A DNA stretch of 64,000 nucleotides, from contig NZ_JAAFKG010000006.1 of assembly GCF_013299185.1 (NCBI RefSeq), positions 97,156-161,155 of the forward strand, in the 5' to 3' direction. The stretch comes from Microcoleus sp. bin48.metabat.b7b8b9.023. Lineage in GTDB: Bacteria > Cyanobacteriota > Cyanobacteriia > Cyanobacteriales > Microcoleaceae. This document shows, one piece after another, positions 9,958 through 19,117 of the stretch (its first letter is position 1; every line of letters starts with the position of its first letter). The position numbers and the translations under genes are program-made. The notes under the pieces were generated by a model, which was not told where the DNA came from, ran no database searches, and saw only the letters and a program-made list of their open reading frames with translations.

Positions 9958-10049
9958 GTGATTGTTGACGGTTGTCAGTTGACGGTTGTCAGTTGACGGT
10001 TGACGGTTGACTGCAAGCCCGATGCCCGATGCCCGATGCCCGATGCCCA
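9958..10049. repeat. Short tandem repeats upstream of the cheY-like gene
   Basis: GTTGACGGTTGTCA-type units (about 9962-10012) are followed by four GATGCCC heptamers (about 10020-10049). The repeats create a spurious 16-codon 5' extension of the following reading frame. Confidence 0.85.
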
Positions 10050-10076
10050 ATAATTAAAGTTAAGGAGCGCGCCAAA

Positions 10077-10439
10077 ATGGGTTTAGTTTTAATTGTAGAT
10101 GACGCAGCATTCTCTCGGCGGATGATTCGCAAAGCTGTTGAAGAAGCCGGACATCAAGTGATAGAAGCAGCCAACGGACAAGAAGGCTTAGATATGGCTG
10201 CATCCAAGTCGCCAGACTGCATGATGACAGATTTGTTAATGCCAGAAATGGACGGTTTCGCCTTGCTAAAAGCCCTGGGCGAAAAAGGCTCTAAAATTCC
10301 AGTCATCGTACTTTCAGCAGATATTCAAGACAGCGCTAGGCAGAAGTGCGAAGAATTGGGAGCATTTATGATGCTGAAAAAGCCCCCAAAAGCTCCCGAG
10401 ATTCAGGCTGCAATCCAAAAAGCTCTGGATAGCAAATAG
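10077..10439 (+). CDS. CheY-like single-domain response regulator
   Basis: This 120-aa stand-alone receiver is the CheY or PatA-type output of chemotaxis kinases. Signature residues are the acidic pair in VLIVDDAAFSRRMIR, the phosphoacceptor in MMTDLLMPEMDGF, a switch Ser in VIVLSAD and the lysine in MLKKPPKAP. The start at 10077 is supported by AAGGAG at 10062-10067; the longer frame comes from heptamer repeats. It is followed 11 bp later by a CheC-type phosphatase on the same strand, so the pair likely forms a phosphorylation/dephosphorylation unit. Confidence 0.92.
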   Translation: MGLVLIVDDAAFSRRMIRKAVEEAGHQVIEAANGQEGLDMAASKSPDCMMTDLLMPEMDGFALLKALGEKGSKIPVIVLSADIQDSARQKCEELGAFMMLKKPPKAPEIQAAIQKALDSK

Positions 10440-10450
10440 GAGATATCAGA

Positions 10451-11050
10451 GTGGAGCTAACAGCAGATGAAATAGATGCTTTGAAGGAGCTAATCAATAT
10501 TGGCGTGGGAAGTGCCGCTGGAATGTTGAATGAAATGATTCAATTTCCGATCCAGTTGCAGATTCCAGATATTGACCTTGTATCCGCGAATGAGCTGCGA
10601 AGCGAATTAAAAAAACGCTTCGGGATAGAGCCTCTTTCCACGGTGCAGCTAGGCTTTAACGGCTCATTTAGTGGCAGCGCCCAGCTACTTTTTCCTACCG
10701 AAAGTGCAGTGAATTTAGTTTCTGTTCTCACTGGTGAAGAAAAAGGAAGTCCTGACCTTGATTCTCTCAAAATTAGTACCCTCAGTGAGGTGGGGAATAT
10801 GATCATTAACGGTGTCATGGGCTCAATTGGCAACGTTCTAGACCAACCGTTAGACTATGAGGTTCCCTATTATGCAGAGGAAGAAATTGAGGATTTACTG
10901 TTAAAAGAAAAGTCTCTCGATACCGGGAGCGTGCTGTTGGCTCCAGCTCACTTTAGTATTGAAGAACTGCAAATTCAAGGAGACATTTTGCTGTTTTTCG
11001 ATGTGGGTTCGTTTCAAATGCTGCTGAAGGCGATCGCCGCGGCATCTTAA
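10451..11050 (+). CDS. cheC: CheC-type CheY-P phosphatase
   Basis: This 199-aa CheC/CheX/FliY-family protein would dephosphorylate CheY-P. The N-terminal half has the motif ELINIGVGSAAGMLNEMI and the C-terminal half the second motif EVGNMIINGVMGSIGNVL with a downstream proline. Both E..N pairs needed for catalysis are present. The gene starts with GTG at 10451, 8 bp after AGGAG (10438-10442) that overlaps the end of the cheY-like gene. Translational coupling with that receiver is likely. Its relative at 13946 carries an extra N-terminal domain. Confidence 0.92.
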   Translation: MELTADEIDALKELINIGVGSAAGMLNEMIQFPIQLQIPDIDLVSANELRSELKKRFGIEPLSTVQLGFNGSFSGSAQLLFPTESAVNLVSVLTGEEKGSPDLDSLKISTLSEVGNMIINGVMGSIGNVLDQPLDYEVPYYAEEEIEDLLLKEKSLDTGSVLLAPAHFSIEELQIQGDILLFFDVGSFQMLLKAIAAAS

Positions 11051-11490
<440 letters not shown>

Positions 11491-13788
11491 ATGGATACAC
11501 AAAATCAATCAACAGCCTCAGAATCTCCCGAAATTGACTCGGATGCCAGTAATTTGGTAGCGACAACAATTGCAGGGACAGCAGAGAGTTTCAGCAACCA
11601 GTACCAACAGCAACTGATTATCGCTCTGGCAGCAGTCAGAGATGGCGACTTTAGCGTTCGTTTACCCGCCGACAACGGCTTGGGTGAAATTGCCAAAGTT
11701 TTCAATGAAATGGTGAGTGTCAATGAAAAATTTGCTGACGAAATAGAGCGAGTCAGCCAAGCAGTTGCCGAAGAAGGCAAAGTACCAAAATCAAGAGAAA
11801 TTAAAGAATTTAAAGGTTCTTGGGTTAGCAGTATTGACGCGGTGAATGCAACGCTAAACAGCTTAATTGCGCCGACAATAGACATAGCGCGAGTGCTGCA
11901 CGCTGTAGCTAAAGGCGATTTGTCCGAAAAATTTAGCTTAGAGTTTGAAGGCAAACCAATCAAAGGATTGTTCCGCCGCATTGGGACTACTCTCAACAAA
12001 ATGGTAGACCAATTAAATAGTTTTGCTTTAGAAGTAACTCGCGTCGCCCGCGAAGTTGGTAGCGAGGGCAAATTGGGAACCCAAGCAGAGGTAGAAGGGC
12101 TATCGGGTATTTGGCAAGAACTGACGGCAAGTGTTAACTTGATGGCGGCAAATCTGACTCATCAAGTACGAAATATTACTAAGGTTGCAACGGCAATTAG
12201 CGTCGGCGATTTGAACGAAAAAATTACCGTTGAAGCGGAAGGGGAAATTTCGCAACTGAAAGATACTCTCAATCAAATGGTTGACAGTCTCAATGATTTT
12301 GCCAAAGAGGTGACGCGGGTAGCCAAAGAGGTGGGAACTGAGGGGAAACTTGGGGGTCAAGCACAAGTTCACGGAGTAGCTGGTGTCTGGAAAGATTTAA
12401 CGCAAAATGTTAATCTAATGGCGAGCAATCTTACCAATCAAGTACGCAATATTGCGGAAGTTACTACGGCGGTAGCTCATGGAGATTTGTCTAAAAAAAT
12501 TACTGTAGAAGCTGAAGGGGAAATTCTGGATCTGAAGAATACGATTAATGAAATGACTGTTCAGCTTAATGAGTTTGCTTTAGAAGTTACGCGAGTTGCT
12601 AGGGAAGTTGGCGTTGAGGGCAAATTGGGAGGTCAAGCAACTGTTGATGGTTTGTCGGGTACTTGGCTGAGTTTGGCTGGTAATGTGAATATTATGGCGG
12701 CTAATCTTACGGAGCAAGTTCGGAGTATTGCGGAAGTTTCTACTGCTGTGGCTAAGGGAGATTTGTCGAAGCAAATTACTGTGGAAGTTCAAGGAGAAGT
12801 TCTGGAACTGAAAAATACGTTGAATACTATGGTTGACCAGCTTAATACTTTTGCAGATGAAGTAACGGGGCTGGCGAAACAGGTAGTTGCAGGACAGTTG
12901 GGAGGGCAGGCGACAGTTCCTGATATCAGCGGGACTTGGAAAGATTTGACGGATAATGTTAATCTGATGGCGGCTAATTTGAACGCTCAGGTGCAGCAAA
13001 TTTCTCAAGTGGCGATCGCAGTTAGCAGTGCTTCGGAGGAATTGATTAGCGAAAGCCAAAATATGGGGGCGGCGGCTGAAGAAACTTCGGCTCAAGCAGG
13101 GACGGTATCTGCGGCGGCGGATTTAGTTAATAGCAATACTCAATCGGTGGCTACCGGCATCGAGGAGATGAATGTGAGTATTAAGGAAATTGCTAAGAAT
13201 GCTTCGGAAGCTGCGACGGTTGCTAATTCGGCGGTGAGGATGGCGGAAACTACGAATCAAACTATTACTAAACTCGGCGTAAGTAGTGCAGAGATTGGTA
13301 ATGTTGTCAAGGTGATTACTTCGATCGCCCAACAGACTAATTTGCTGGCTCTGAATGCTACAATCGAGGCGGCTCGGGCTGGAGAAGCGGGCAAGGGTTT
13401 TGCGGTGGTGGCGAATGAGGTGAAGGAGTTGGCGAAACAAACGGCGGCGGCGACTGAGGATATCAGCAAGAAGGTGGAGGCTATTCAAGCTGATACTAAA
13501 AGTTCCGTGCAGGCGATCGCCCAAATTACTTCTATTATCAACCAAATCAGCGATTTCCAAACGACGATCGCCAGTGCAGTGGAGGAACAAACGGCTACAA
13601 CTACCGAAATTGCGCGCAATGTCAACCAAGTTGCGATCGGTTCCTCGGAAATTGCCCGCAATATTACCAGCGTCGCCGATGCAGCGGGAAGTACCGCCAC
13701 CAGTGCTAGCAATACTCAAAATTCTGCGATCGAATTATCGAAAACGGCCGCTCAATTGCAAGGACTTGTCAATCAGTTTAAGTATTGA
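11491..13788 (+). CDS. Soluble methyl-accepting chemotaxis protein with tandem HAMP units
   Basis: This 765-aa chemoreceptor has no transmembrane segment. After a short N-terminus it consists of about five HAMP-type units spaced roughly 92 residues apart, each marked by GDLS.K-like starts (GDFSVRL, GDLSEKF, GDLNEKI, GDLSKKI, GDLSKQI) and [10 protein letters not shown] ends. The layout resembles the HAMP stacks of Nik1-type osmosensing kinases. The C-terminal signalling domain (about 510-765) has the hairpin tip [20 protein letters not shown] and [11 protein letters not shown], which contacts CheA/CheW. Input is probably cytoplasmic or through a partner. It is the only receptor gene in this locus and the presumed CheR/CheB substrate. 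Confidence 0.93.
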
Positions 13789-13796
13789 TTTGGATA

Positions 13797-13940
13797 ATAG
13801 ATAATGGGGAATTGATAATGGGTAATGAGTAATGAGTAATGGGTGAGTTAAGGTGGGCAATGCGCTCCCTAAATAATTAATTCCCAATTCCCAATTCCCA
13901 ATTCCCAATTCCCAATTCCCAATTCCCAATTCTCAATTCC
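13797..13940. repeat. Heptamer tandem repeats between receptor and CheC-fusion genes
   Basis: AATGAGT/AATGGGT-like units (about 13800-13845) are followed by about eight CCCAATT heptamers (13879-13940). The heptamers stop within a few bases of the next start codon, so leader length may vary by repeat slippage. Confidence 0.9.
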
Positions 13941-13945
13941 CTAAA

Positions 13946-14959
13946 ATGAAAACCTACTCAAAACCAATTTCATTAATTCTGATTGGAGGCTTTTCGGATT
14001 CAGAAAATCAGACATTGCGCGAAACGTTAAAAGCAGACGAATATGTATTTGCCACAACTACAGATTTATACAATTGTTTAGATATTGCTGAGTGCCACCA
14101 TCCCAAAGCTGTAATCCTAAATTTTGCAGCCATAGAATACAATTATTTAGCAATTATCCAATTCTTGCAATTATTAGAAATACCCACGATAATTCTCAGC
14201 GACGACTTAGCAAGGAATATGATTCAGTATTTGTCGCTGGCAGGAATATTCGCAACTCTCAAAAAAACTAACAATGATTTAGAATTGCGGCACACCGTCG
14301 CAACTGCGGCTTATCCAAATAACGCCGATCCAATTAATTCTCACAGTCAACTGCGGAATTTCAACCTAGCCAAGCTCGAAACCGGAAAACACACAAAATT
14401 ACAGGATGTTGTCAACAAAGCCATCGGCACAGCAGTTTCTCAGATGAGCGAAATGATTGCGTGTGAGGTAGAATGTGAAATGCCTTCATCTCAAGCGCTG
14501 TCCCCGATATTTTTGCAAAAAAACCTAATTGAAACCTTGGGAAAAAACCTAATAGCTGTAGCGCAGCTTGATTTTAACGGCAATTTATCAGGTTCGGCTC
14601 AGATGTTGTTTTCCTGCGAGGCTGCTGATGCTCTTGTTTTAGCTCTCAACGGCGGCGGCGATGTAACCAGCGAGGAATTCAAGCAAGATAAGGCTGACAT
14701 TTTGGGGGAAATTGGCAATTTAGCTATTAGCGGTATTGTCGGCACTTTTAGTAATACCTTAAAATACAATCTCGGTTATGTAGTTCCCCACTATATAGAA
14801 GGTTCAGCAGAGGAAATATTTAGCGCTATGAATTTTAATATGCGCTCAACAATTCTACTGTTTATGTCTCATTTTAAAATTATCGATCTTGGCGTAGAAG
14901 GCGATTTAATTCTGTTTTTTCAAGCTCGCTTACTGCTCGATCTGTTATTTCGAGTTTAA
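13946..14959 (+). CDS. Degenerate receiver fused to a CheC-like phosphatase domain
   Basis: This 337-aa protein has an N-terminal receiver-like fold (about 8-125) and a C-terminal CheC/CheX domain (about 150-337). The receiver has lost its active site: the acidic pair is replaced (LILIGGFSDSEN) and the phosphoacceptor position is Asn in AVILNFAA. In the CheC part the first motif is weak (VVNKAIGTAVSQMSEM), while the second is intact, with E and N in ILGEIGNLAISGIVGTF. It therefore looks like a one-site phosphatase steered by a non-phosphorylatable receiver. It is followed 6 bp later by cheB, so the two are co-transcribed. Confidence 0.85.
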   Translation: MKTYSKPISLILIGGFSDSENQTLRETLKADEYVFATTTDLYNCLDIAECHHPKAVILNFAAIEYNYLAIIQFLQLLEIPTIILSDDLARNMIQYLSLAGIFATLKKTNNDLELRHTVATAAYPNNADPINSHSQLRNFNLAKLETGKHTKLQDVVNKAIGTAVSQMSEMIACEVECEMPSSQALSPIFLQKNLIETLGKNLIAVAQLDFNGNLSGSAQMLFSCEAADALVLALNGGGDVTSEEFKQDKADILGEIGNLAISGIVGTFSNTLKYNLGYVVPHYIEGSAEEIFSAMNFNMRSTILLFMSHFKIIDLGVEGDLILFFQARLLLDLLFRV

Positions 14960-14965
14960 TAGAAA

Positions 14966-16063
14966 ATGTCCCAGATCAAGGTTTTAATTGTTGATGATTC
15001 TGTAGTGGTGCGCCGATTATTAAGTAACGTACTCGACGGCGATGCAGCGCTGGAAGTTGTGGGGACTGCCCCTAACGGTAGAATTGCGTTAGCCAAGATT
15101 TCTCAGGTGAATCCAGATTTGATTGTGCTGGATGTGGAAATGCCGGAAATGGATGGTTTGGAGACGCTGGCGGCAATCCGAAAACTTGACAAAAATATTC
15201 CTGTAATTATGTTTAGCGCGCTCACAGAGTTGGGCGCTGTTGCTACTTTAAATGCTCTGGCGCTGGGTGCTACGGATTACGTGACTAAGCCTCATAATAT
15301 GAAGAGCAAGGAAGCGGCGCTAGAACACATCCGCGAGCAATTGATTCCGAAAATTAAGGTTTTTTGCAATGGTGGCAAGATGCCAAAAGTGGGGAATATT
15401 CAAGTACCTAAGACTCACAATAATCCCACACCATTGCCAGTTAAATCGGGTTTGATTTCGTCGAATTCAGCGGTAAATTTTAAATCTAAAATCGAAATTG
15501 TAGCGATTGGGGTTTCGACGGGCGGGCCAAATGCTTTGGAAACGATTTTGCAGGATTTGCCGGCTAATTTTCCTGTACCAATTGTGATTGTGCAGCATAT
15601 GCCGCCGGTTTTTACGAAGCGTTTAGCCGATCGCCTGACCGAAAAGTGCAAAATTAGAGTGGAGGAGGCTGTGACGGGAGGTATTGTTGAGCCAGGAGTT
15701 GCTTGGATAGCGCCCGGTGATTACCATCTGGTTTTGGAAAAACAGGGTTTTGGGGTGCGTATTCGCACGCATCAAGAGGCGCGGGAAAATTCTTGTCGCC
15801 CTGCGGTTGATGTGCTGTTTCGATCGACTGCTAAGATTTACGGTGCTGGTGTTTTAGGTGTGGTGCTGACTGGAATGGGGCACGATGGGCTGCTGGGCTG
15901 TCAGAATATCCGGGAAGCTGGGGGTAGGATTATCGTTCAAGATGAGGCTAGCAGCGTTGTCTGGGGGATGCCGGGAAGTGTGGTTAATTCTGGTTTTGCC
16001 GATCGAGTGGTATCCTTACAAGACATGGCACGCGAAATTATCGATCGAGTAATGAGTCAGTAG
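14966..16063 (+). CDS. cheB: CheB receptor methylesterase/deamidase
   Basis: This 365-aa protein is the adaptation methylesterase, removing methyl groups added by CheR. The N-terminal receiver (about 4-120) has LIVDDSVVVRRLL, the phosphoacceptor in VLDVEMPEMDG and the lysine in DYVTKP. After a linker, the esterase domain (about 175-362) shows the catalytic triad: Ser in GVSTGGP, His in VQHMPP and Asp in LTGMGHDG. Phosphorylation by the cheA product would activate it. The gene lies 6 bp behind the CheC fusion. Confidence 0.96.
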   Translation: MSQIKVLIVDDSVVVRRLLSNVLDGDAALEVVGTAPNGRIALAKISQVNPDLIVLDVEMPEMDGLETLAAIRKLDKNIPVIMFSALTELGAVATLNALALGATDYVTKPHNMKSKEAALEHIREQLIPKIKVFCNGGKMPKVGNIQVPKTHNNPTPLPVKSGLISSNSAVNFKSKIEIVAIGVSTGGPNALETILQDLPANFPVPIVIVQHMPPVFTKRLADRLTEKCKIRVEEAVTGGIVEPGVAWIAPGDYHLVLEKQGFGVRIRTHQEARENSCRPAVDVLFRSTAKIYGAGVLGVVLTGMGHDGLLGCQNIREAGGRIIVQDEASSVVWGMPGSVVNSGFADRVVSLQDMAREIIDRVMSQ

Positions 16064-16243
16064 TTATTTGTTATTTGTTATTTGTTATTTGTTATTAGTC
16101 ATTTGTCATTTGTCTAGCAATAACTGATAACAAATAACCCGCAACCAATGCCCTACGCAGGCCTTCTTCCCGATGCCCGATGCTTTTAGGCCCAATTCCC
16201 AATGCCCGATGCCCAATTCGCAATTCCCAATTCCCTATTACCA
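16064..16243. repeat. Short tandem repeats after cheB
   Basis: TTATTTG heptamers (16067-16096) are followed by GCCCGATGCCC and CCCAATT-type units (about 16168-16235). They extend the following reading frame upstream artificially. Confidence 0.85.
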
Positions 16244-17353
16244 ATGTCTCGACCAACATTATATATTGCCATCACCAATCATGGATTCGGCCACGCTGTC
16301 CGAGTTTCCTCCGTAGCTGCAAAAATCCAAGAATTAAATCCAGATATTTTACTAATTATCACCACAACCGCACCTCGCTGGCTGCTAGAATCTTATTTTC
16401 CTGGTGATTTTATCCTCCGTCCCCGCGCTTTTGATGTCGGAGTTGTGCAGGCTGATAGCTTGCATATGGATAAAGAGGCGACTCTAGAAAAATTGCGGGA
16501 AATTCGGGAAAAGCAAAATTCGCTAATTGCAGGCGAAGTGAATTTTCTTAAGCAAAATCGCGTGGGTTTGGTGCTGGCAGATATTCCTCCTTTAGCAACG
16601 CGAATGGCCGCAGCGGCTGGGGTTCCTTGCTGGATGATGAGCAATTTTGGGTGGGATTTTATCTATCGAGATTGGGGCGGAGAGTTTGACGAAATGGCGG
16701 ATTGGATTGGTGAATGCTTCGGAAAGTGCGATCGGCTTTTTCGTCTTCCTTTGCACGAACCGATGCCCGCTTTTCCTAATATTGAAGATGTCGGCTTGAC
16801 TGGCGGCAATCCTCGCTACAGTAACGATCAAATTCGGGAAGTATTTGGAATTGAATCACCGACGGAAAAAACTGTGTTGCTGACTTTTGGCGGACTGGGT
16901 TTAGAGGCAATTCCTTATCACAATTTACAGCAATTTAGCGATTGGCAATTTATTACTTTTGATGCGGGAGCTCCCGATTTGCCGAATTTGATTAGAGTCA
17001 AACATCAGCAGTTTGCACAATCTTTCCCAATTTTACCGCGCCCGGTCGATATGATGCCTGTCTGCGGCCGCATGGTTTCTAAACCGGGATACAGCACTTT
17101 TTCCGAAGCTTTGCGGATGGAAATACCTGTTGTTTCTATCATGAGAGATGGTTTTGCCGAAGCTGCTGTGTTGTTGGAGTGGCTAGAAAAGTATGCGGCG
17201 CATCAAATTGTGACGGCGGCGGAGTTTTTTGAGGGGGATTGGGGGTTTTTGCACAAGCCGCTGCACCCGCCCCGTTTGTCGGATAAGTTGGATAAGCACG
17301 GTACTGAGGCGATCGCCCAAGCTGTGGTAGATTATTTTAAAGAGAGCGATTAG
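16244..17353 (+). CDS. Putative GT-B glycosyltransferase
   Basis: This 369-aa soluble protein looks like a GT-B fold glycosyltransferase. The N-terminal domain begins with LYIAITNHGFGHAVR, a glycine-rich loop typical of nucleotide-sugar glycosyltransferases and of the N-terminal half of L-arabinokinase-like proteins. The C-terminal half has LTFGGLGLEAIP and the late motif VSKPGYSTFSEAL, which in this fold contacts the nucleotide sugar. Acceptor and donor cannot be told from sequence. The start at 16244 is preferred because the longer frame is heptamer repeat. It follows cheB on the same strand, but nothing ties it to chemotaxis. Confidence 0.75.
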   Translation: MSRPTLYIAITNHGFGHAVRVSSVAAKIQELNPDILLIITTTAPRWLLESYFPGDFILRPRAFDVGVVQADSLHMDKEATLEKLREIREKQNSLIAGEVNFLKQNRVGLVLADIPPLATRMAAAAGVPCWMMSNFGWDFIYRDWGGEFDEMADWIGECFGKCDRLFRLPLHEPMPAFPNIEDVGLTGGNPRYSNDQIREVFGIESPTEKTVLLTFGGLGLEAIPYHNLQQFSDWQFITFDAGAPDLPNLIRVKHQQFAQSFPILPRPVDMMPVCGRMVSKPGYSTFSEALRMEIPVVSIMRDGFAEAAVLLEWLEKYAAHQIVTAAEFFEGDWGFLHKPLHPPRLSDKLDKHGTEAIAQAVVDYFKESD

Positions 17354-17367
17354 GATGACGGTGATTG

Positions 17368-17505
17368 AAGAGTTTTGCAAACAATCTCATCCAAAATCTA
17401 AAATCCCACATCCCAAATCTCAAATCGAATGACGGCGATTGAAATCGCGCCTATACAAACAATGTCGGCCTCCGCCGACTGAAGAGTTTTGCAAACAGTC
17501 TCATT
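17368..17505. repeat. Pair of 25-bp direct repeats
   Basis: TGAAGAGTTTTGCAAACAAT with trailing CTCAT at 17368-17392 recurs with one change at 17481-17505. The space between holds CCCAAATCT-like repeats. The first copy begins just after the stop codon of the glycosyltransferase. Confidence 0.75.
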
Positions 17506-17525
17506 GAATGTTTAAAATATTAGAT

Positions 17526-17587
17526 GGTTCGATCGTTCGGACTTGAGTCCTCTCTTTTTTGAGGACTGAAGTCCGAACGATCGAACC
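17526..17587. repeat. Hairpin-forming inverted repeat
   Basis: GGTTCGATCGTTCGGACTTG with trailing AGTCCTC is matched in inverted orientation by GAGGACTGAAGTCCGAACGA with trailing TCGAACC, with a short T-rich loop. It is a variant of the GGTTCGTAGTGAGGACTTTA family at the left window edge. It sits 28 bp upstream of the YjbQ-like start. Confidence 0.9.
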
Positions 17588-17615
17588 TTATAATCGTTGT
17601 TTTACCGGATATGAT

Positions 17616-18032
17616 ATGCTTCATCACCAGGAAATACTCAAAATTAAAACTACAGGCAAGTCTCTGTACAATATCAGTCTTAAGATAGAAGATGTCGTAG
17701 CAAATTCAGGTATTAAAACGGGACTTTGTAGCTTATTTTTGCGCCACACTTCTGCTAGCTTGGTAATTCAAGAAAATGCTGACCCGGATGTACTGACGGA
17801 TTTGGCTAATTTTTTAGCTAAACTGGTACCGGAGGGCGCAACCTACATTCACGATGCGGAAGGCCCAGATGATATGCCGGCGCACATTCGCACTGCACTG
17901 ACTCATACTTCCGAACAAATCCCGATCGCACGCGGTAGATTATTGTTAGGAACTTGGCAGGGTATCTACCTTTGGGAACACCGCCAGCGGGGCCACATTC
18001 GAGAATTGGTTGTTCACATCAGCGGCGTTTGA
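17616..18032 (+). CDS. YjbQ/UPF0047 family protein
   Basis: This 138-aa protein belongs to the widespread YjbQ family, some members of which have thiamine-phosphate synthase activity in vitro; the physiological role is unsettled. Recognisable signatures are GLCSLFLRHTSASLVIQENA, the acidic/histidine stretch TYIHDAEGPDDMPAHIRTAL, and the C-terminal GRLLLGTWQGIYLWEHR. These carry the conserved histidines and acidic residues of the family's metal site. The start at 17616 is chosen over an earlier in-frame ATG because the extension lies inside the hairpin at 17526-17587. It appears monocistronic. Confidence 0.9.
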   Translation: MLHHQEILKIKTTGKSLYNISLKIEDVVANSGIKTGLCSLFLRHTSASLVIQENADPDVLTDLANFLAKLVPEGATYIHDAEGPDDMPAHIRTALTHTSEQIPIARGRLLLGTWQGIYLWEHRQRGHIRELVVHISGV

Positions 18033-18041
18033 TTGGATGGG

Positions 18042-18171
18042 CATGGGGCATGGGGCATGGGGCATGGGGCATGGGGCATGGGGCATTGGTAATTGGTAAT
18101 TGGTAATTGGTAGCCCCTTACAAATAACTAATAACTAATGATTAATGACTAATGACTAATGACTCCTGACT
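18042..18171. repeat. Heptamer tandem repeats
   Basis: GGGCATG heptamers (18045-18085) are followed by GGTAATT units and TGACTAA/TAATGAC units (to about 18165). They separate the convergent YjbQ and SOUL genes. Confidence 0.9.
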
Positions 18172-18693
18172 TTATTTATTAGAAAGTTCAATCGGAATTT
18201 GCACTTCACTGATTTTCAGTGATTCCGCTGTCATGGGCGAATTGTAAAAAAAGCGGCGCGGCGGCCCGACTATTTCGTATTCGGGATGTTGTTGAAGCCA
18301 GTCTTTGAGTTGGGAGAGGTTATTTTCGTAGCTTTCCCAAGTGTAGGCGCCGCCCACGCCGATACTGACAACAGTCATCGGTGAAGTATCGGTGACTTCC
18401 ACAGCAGAGTTAACGCTGCTGGGGGCGATATTTGGTGCGGGATACAAGAATGAAACTTGTGCAACAGGAATTGCATCGATTTGCTCGGAAGTTGCAGTGT
18501 AGCGCGCTTCTACTGGCGTTGTCATCGCAATTTGGTTGTTGCTGATGTGTTGAAATAAGGGATTGAAAGCAATTCCAGTTGCTTGTCGCAAATCGCCCGC
18601 GTGGGTGTAGGTGACAGCGCGGTACTGAGGATATTGCTTAACTTCTATGACGCCAATATTTGCGGGCTCAGGAAATCCACTTGGTAATACCAT
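18172..18693 (-). CDS. SOUL-type haem-binding family protein
   Basis: This 173-aa soluble protein resembles the SOUL/HBP family. The telling motif is NNQIAMTTPVEARY, matching the family's 'K/QIAMT.PV' strand. The N-terminal GVIEVKQYPQYRAVTYTHAG and the C-terminal YNSPMT also fit. Members bind tetrapyrroles or act as GyrI-like small-molecule binders. The ligand here is unknown, though haem or another tetrapyrrole is plausible in a phototroph. No signal peptide is evident. Confidence 0.8.
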   Translation of the reverse strand: MVLPSGFPEPANIGVIEVKQYPQYRAVTYTHAGDLRQATGIAFNPLFQHISNNQIAMTTPVEARYTATSEQIDAIPVAQVSFLYPAPNIAPSSVNSAVEVTDTSPMTVVSIGVGGAYTWESYENNLSQLKDWLQQHPEYEIVGPPRRFFYNSPMTAESLKISEVQIPIELSNK

Positions 18694-19117
18694 TTTTGAT
18701 GTTTGATTTGAGGTTTTACACTAAACAATGAGGAAAGACTTACTCAGCAAGGGTTTTAAACTTGCGGGCAGTTGCATTGTTTTTGGCAACTGTTATAAAT
18801 AGGTTGAGATTGTTTGCAGACGATCGCTCTAGTGGCACAATCAGTTTAGCAGTTATTCAGGGTGCTGCTAACTGTCGATCGCCTACAATTAAGTTTAGAG
18901 ATTTATTAACTAACCTCGTAATAATACGGACGGCGCTAAGTAAGCAGAGAAACATTAATCTAGTTGTCCTTGGAAAATTAACGTTTTTCAGGGGCGTCTG
19001 CTATTTTTGTCGGAAAATATTCCGCTGTGAAGTCGATCGAGCTGTGCGCTCTCAGCTATTCTCACACCGATCGGGTTCAACTACAGGGTCAATTATATCG
19101 CTTTCAGGGAATGACAT
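18694..19117. other. Divergent intergenic region
   Basis: These 424 bp lie between the divergent SOUL and receiver-EAL genes and should contain both promoters. An open frame on the plus strand has atypical composition and no family signature, so it is not called. No repeats were recognised. Confidence 0.55.

Noticed and set aside
13123-13719. Minus-strand 198-codon frame inside the chemoreceptor gene
   Set aside because: It is opposite a well-conserved signalling domain; its Ser/Arg/Ile-rich product is typical of antisense frames of repetitive genes.
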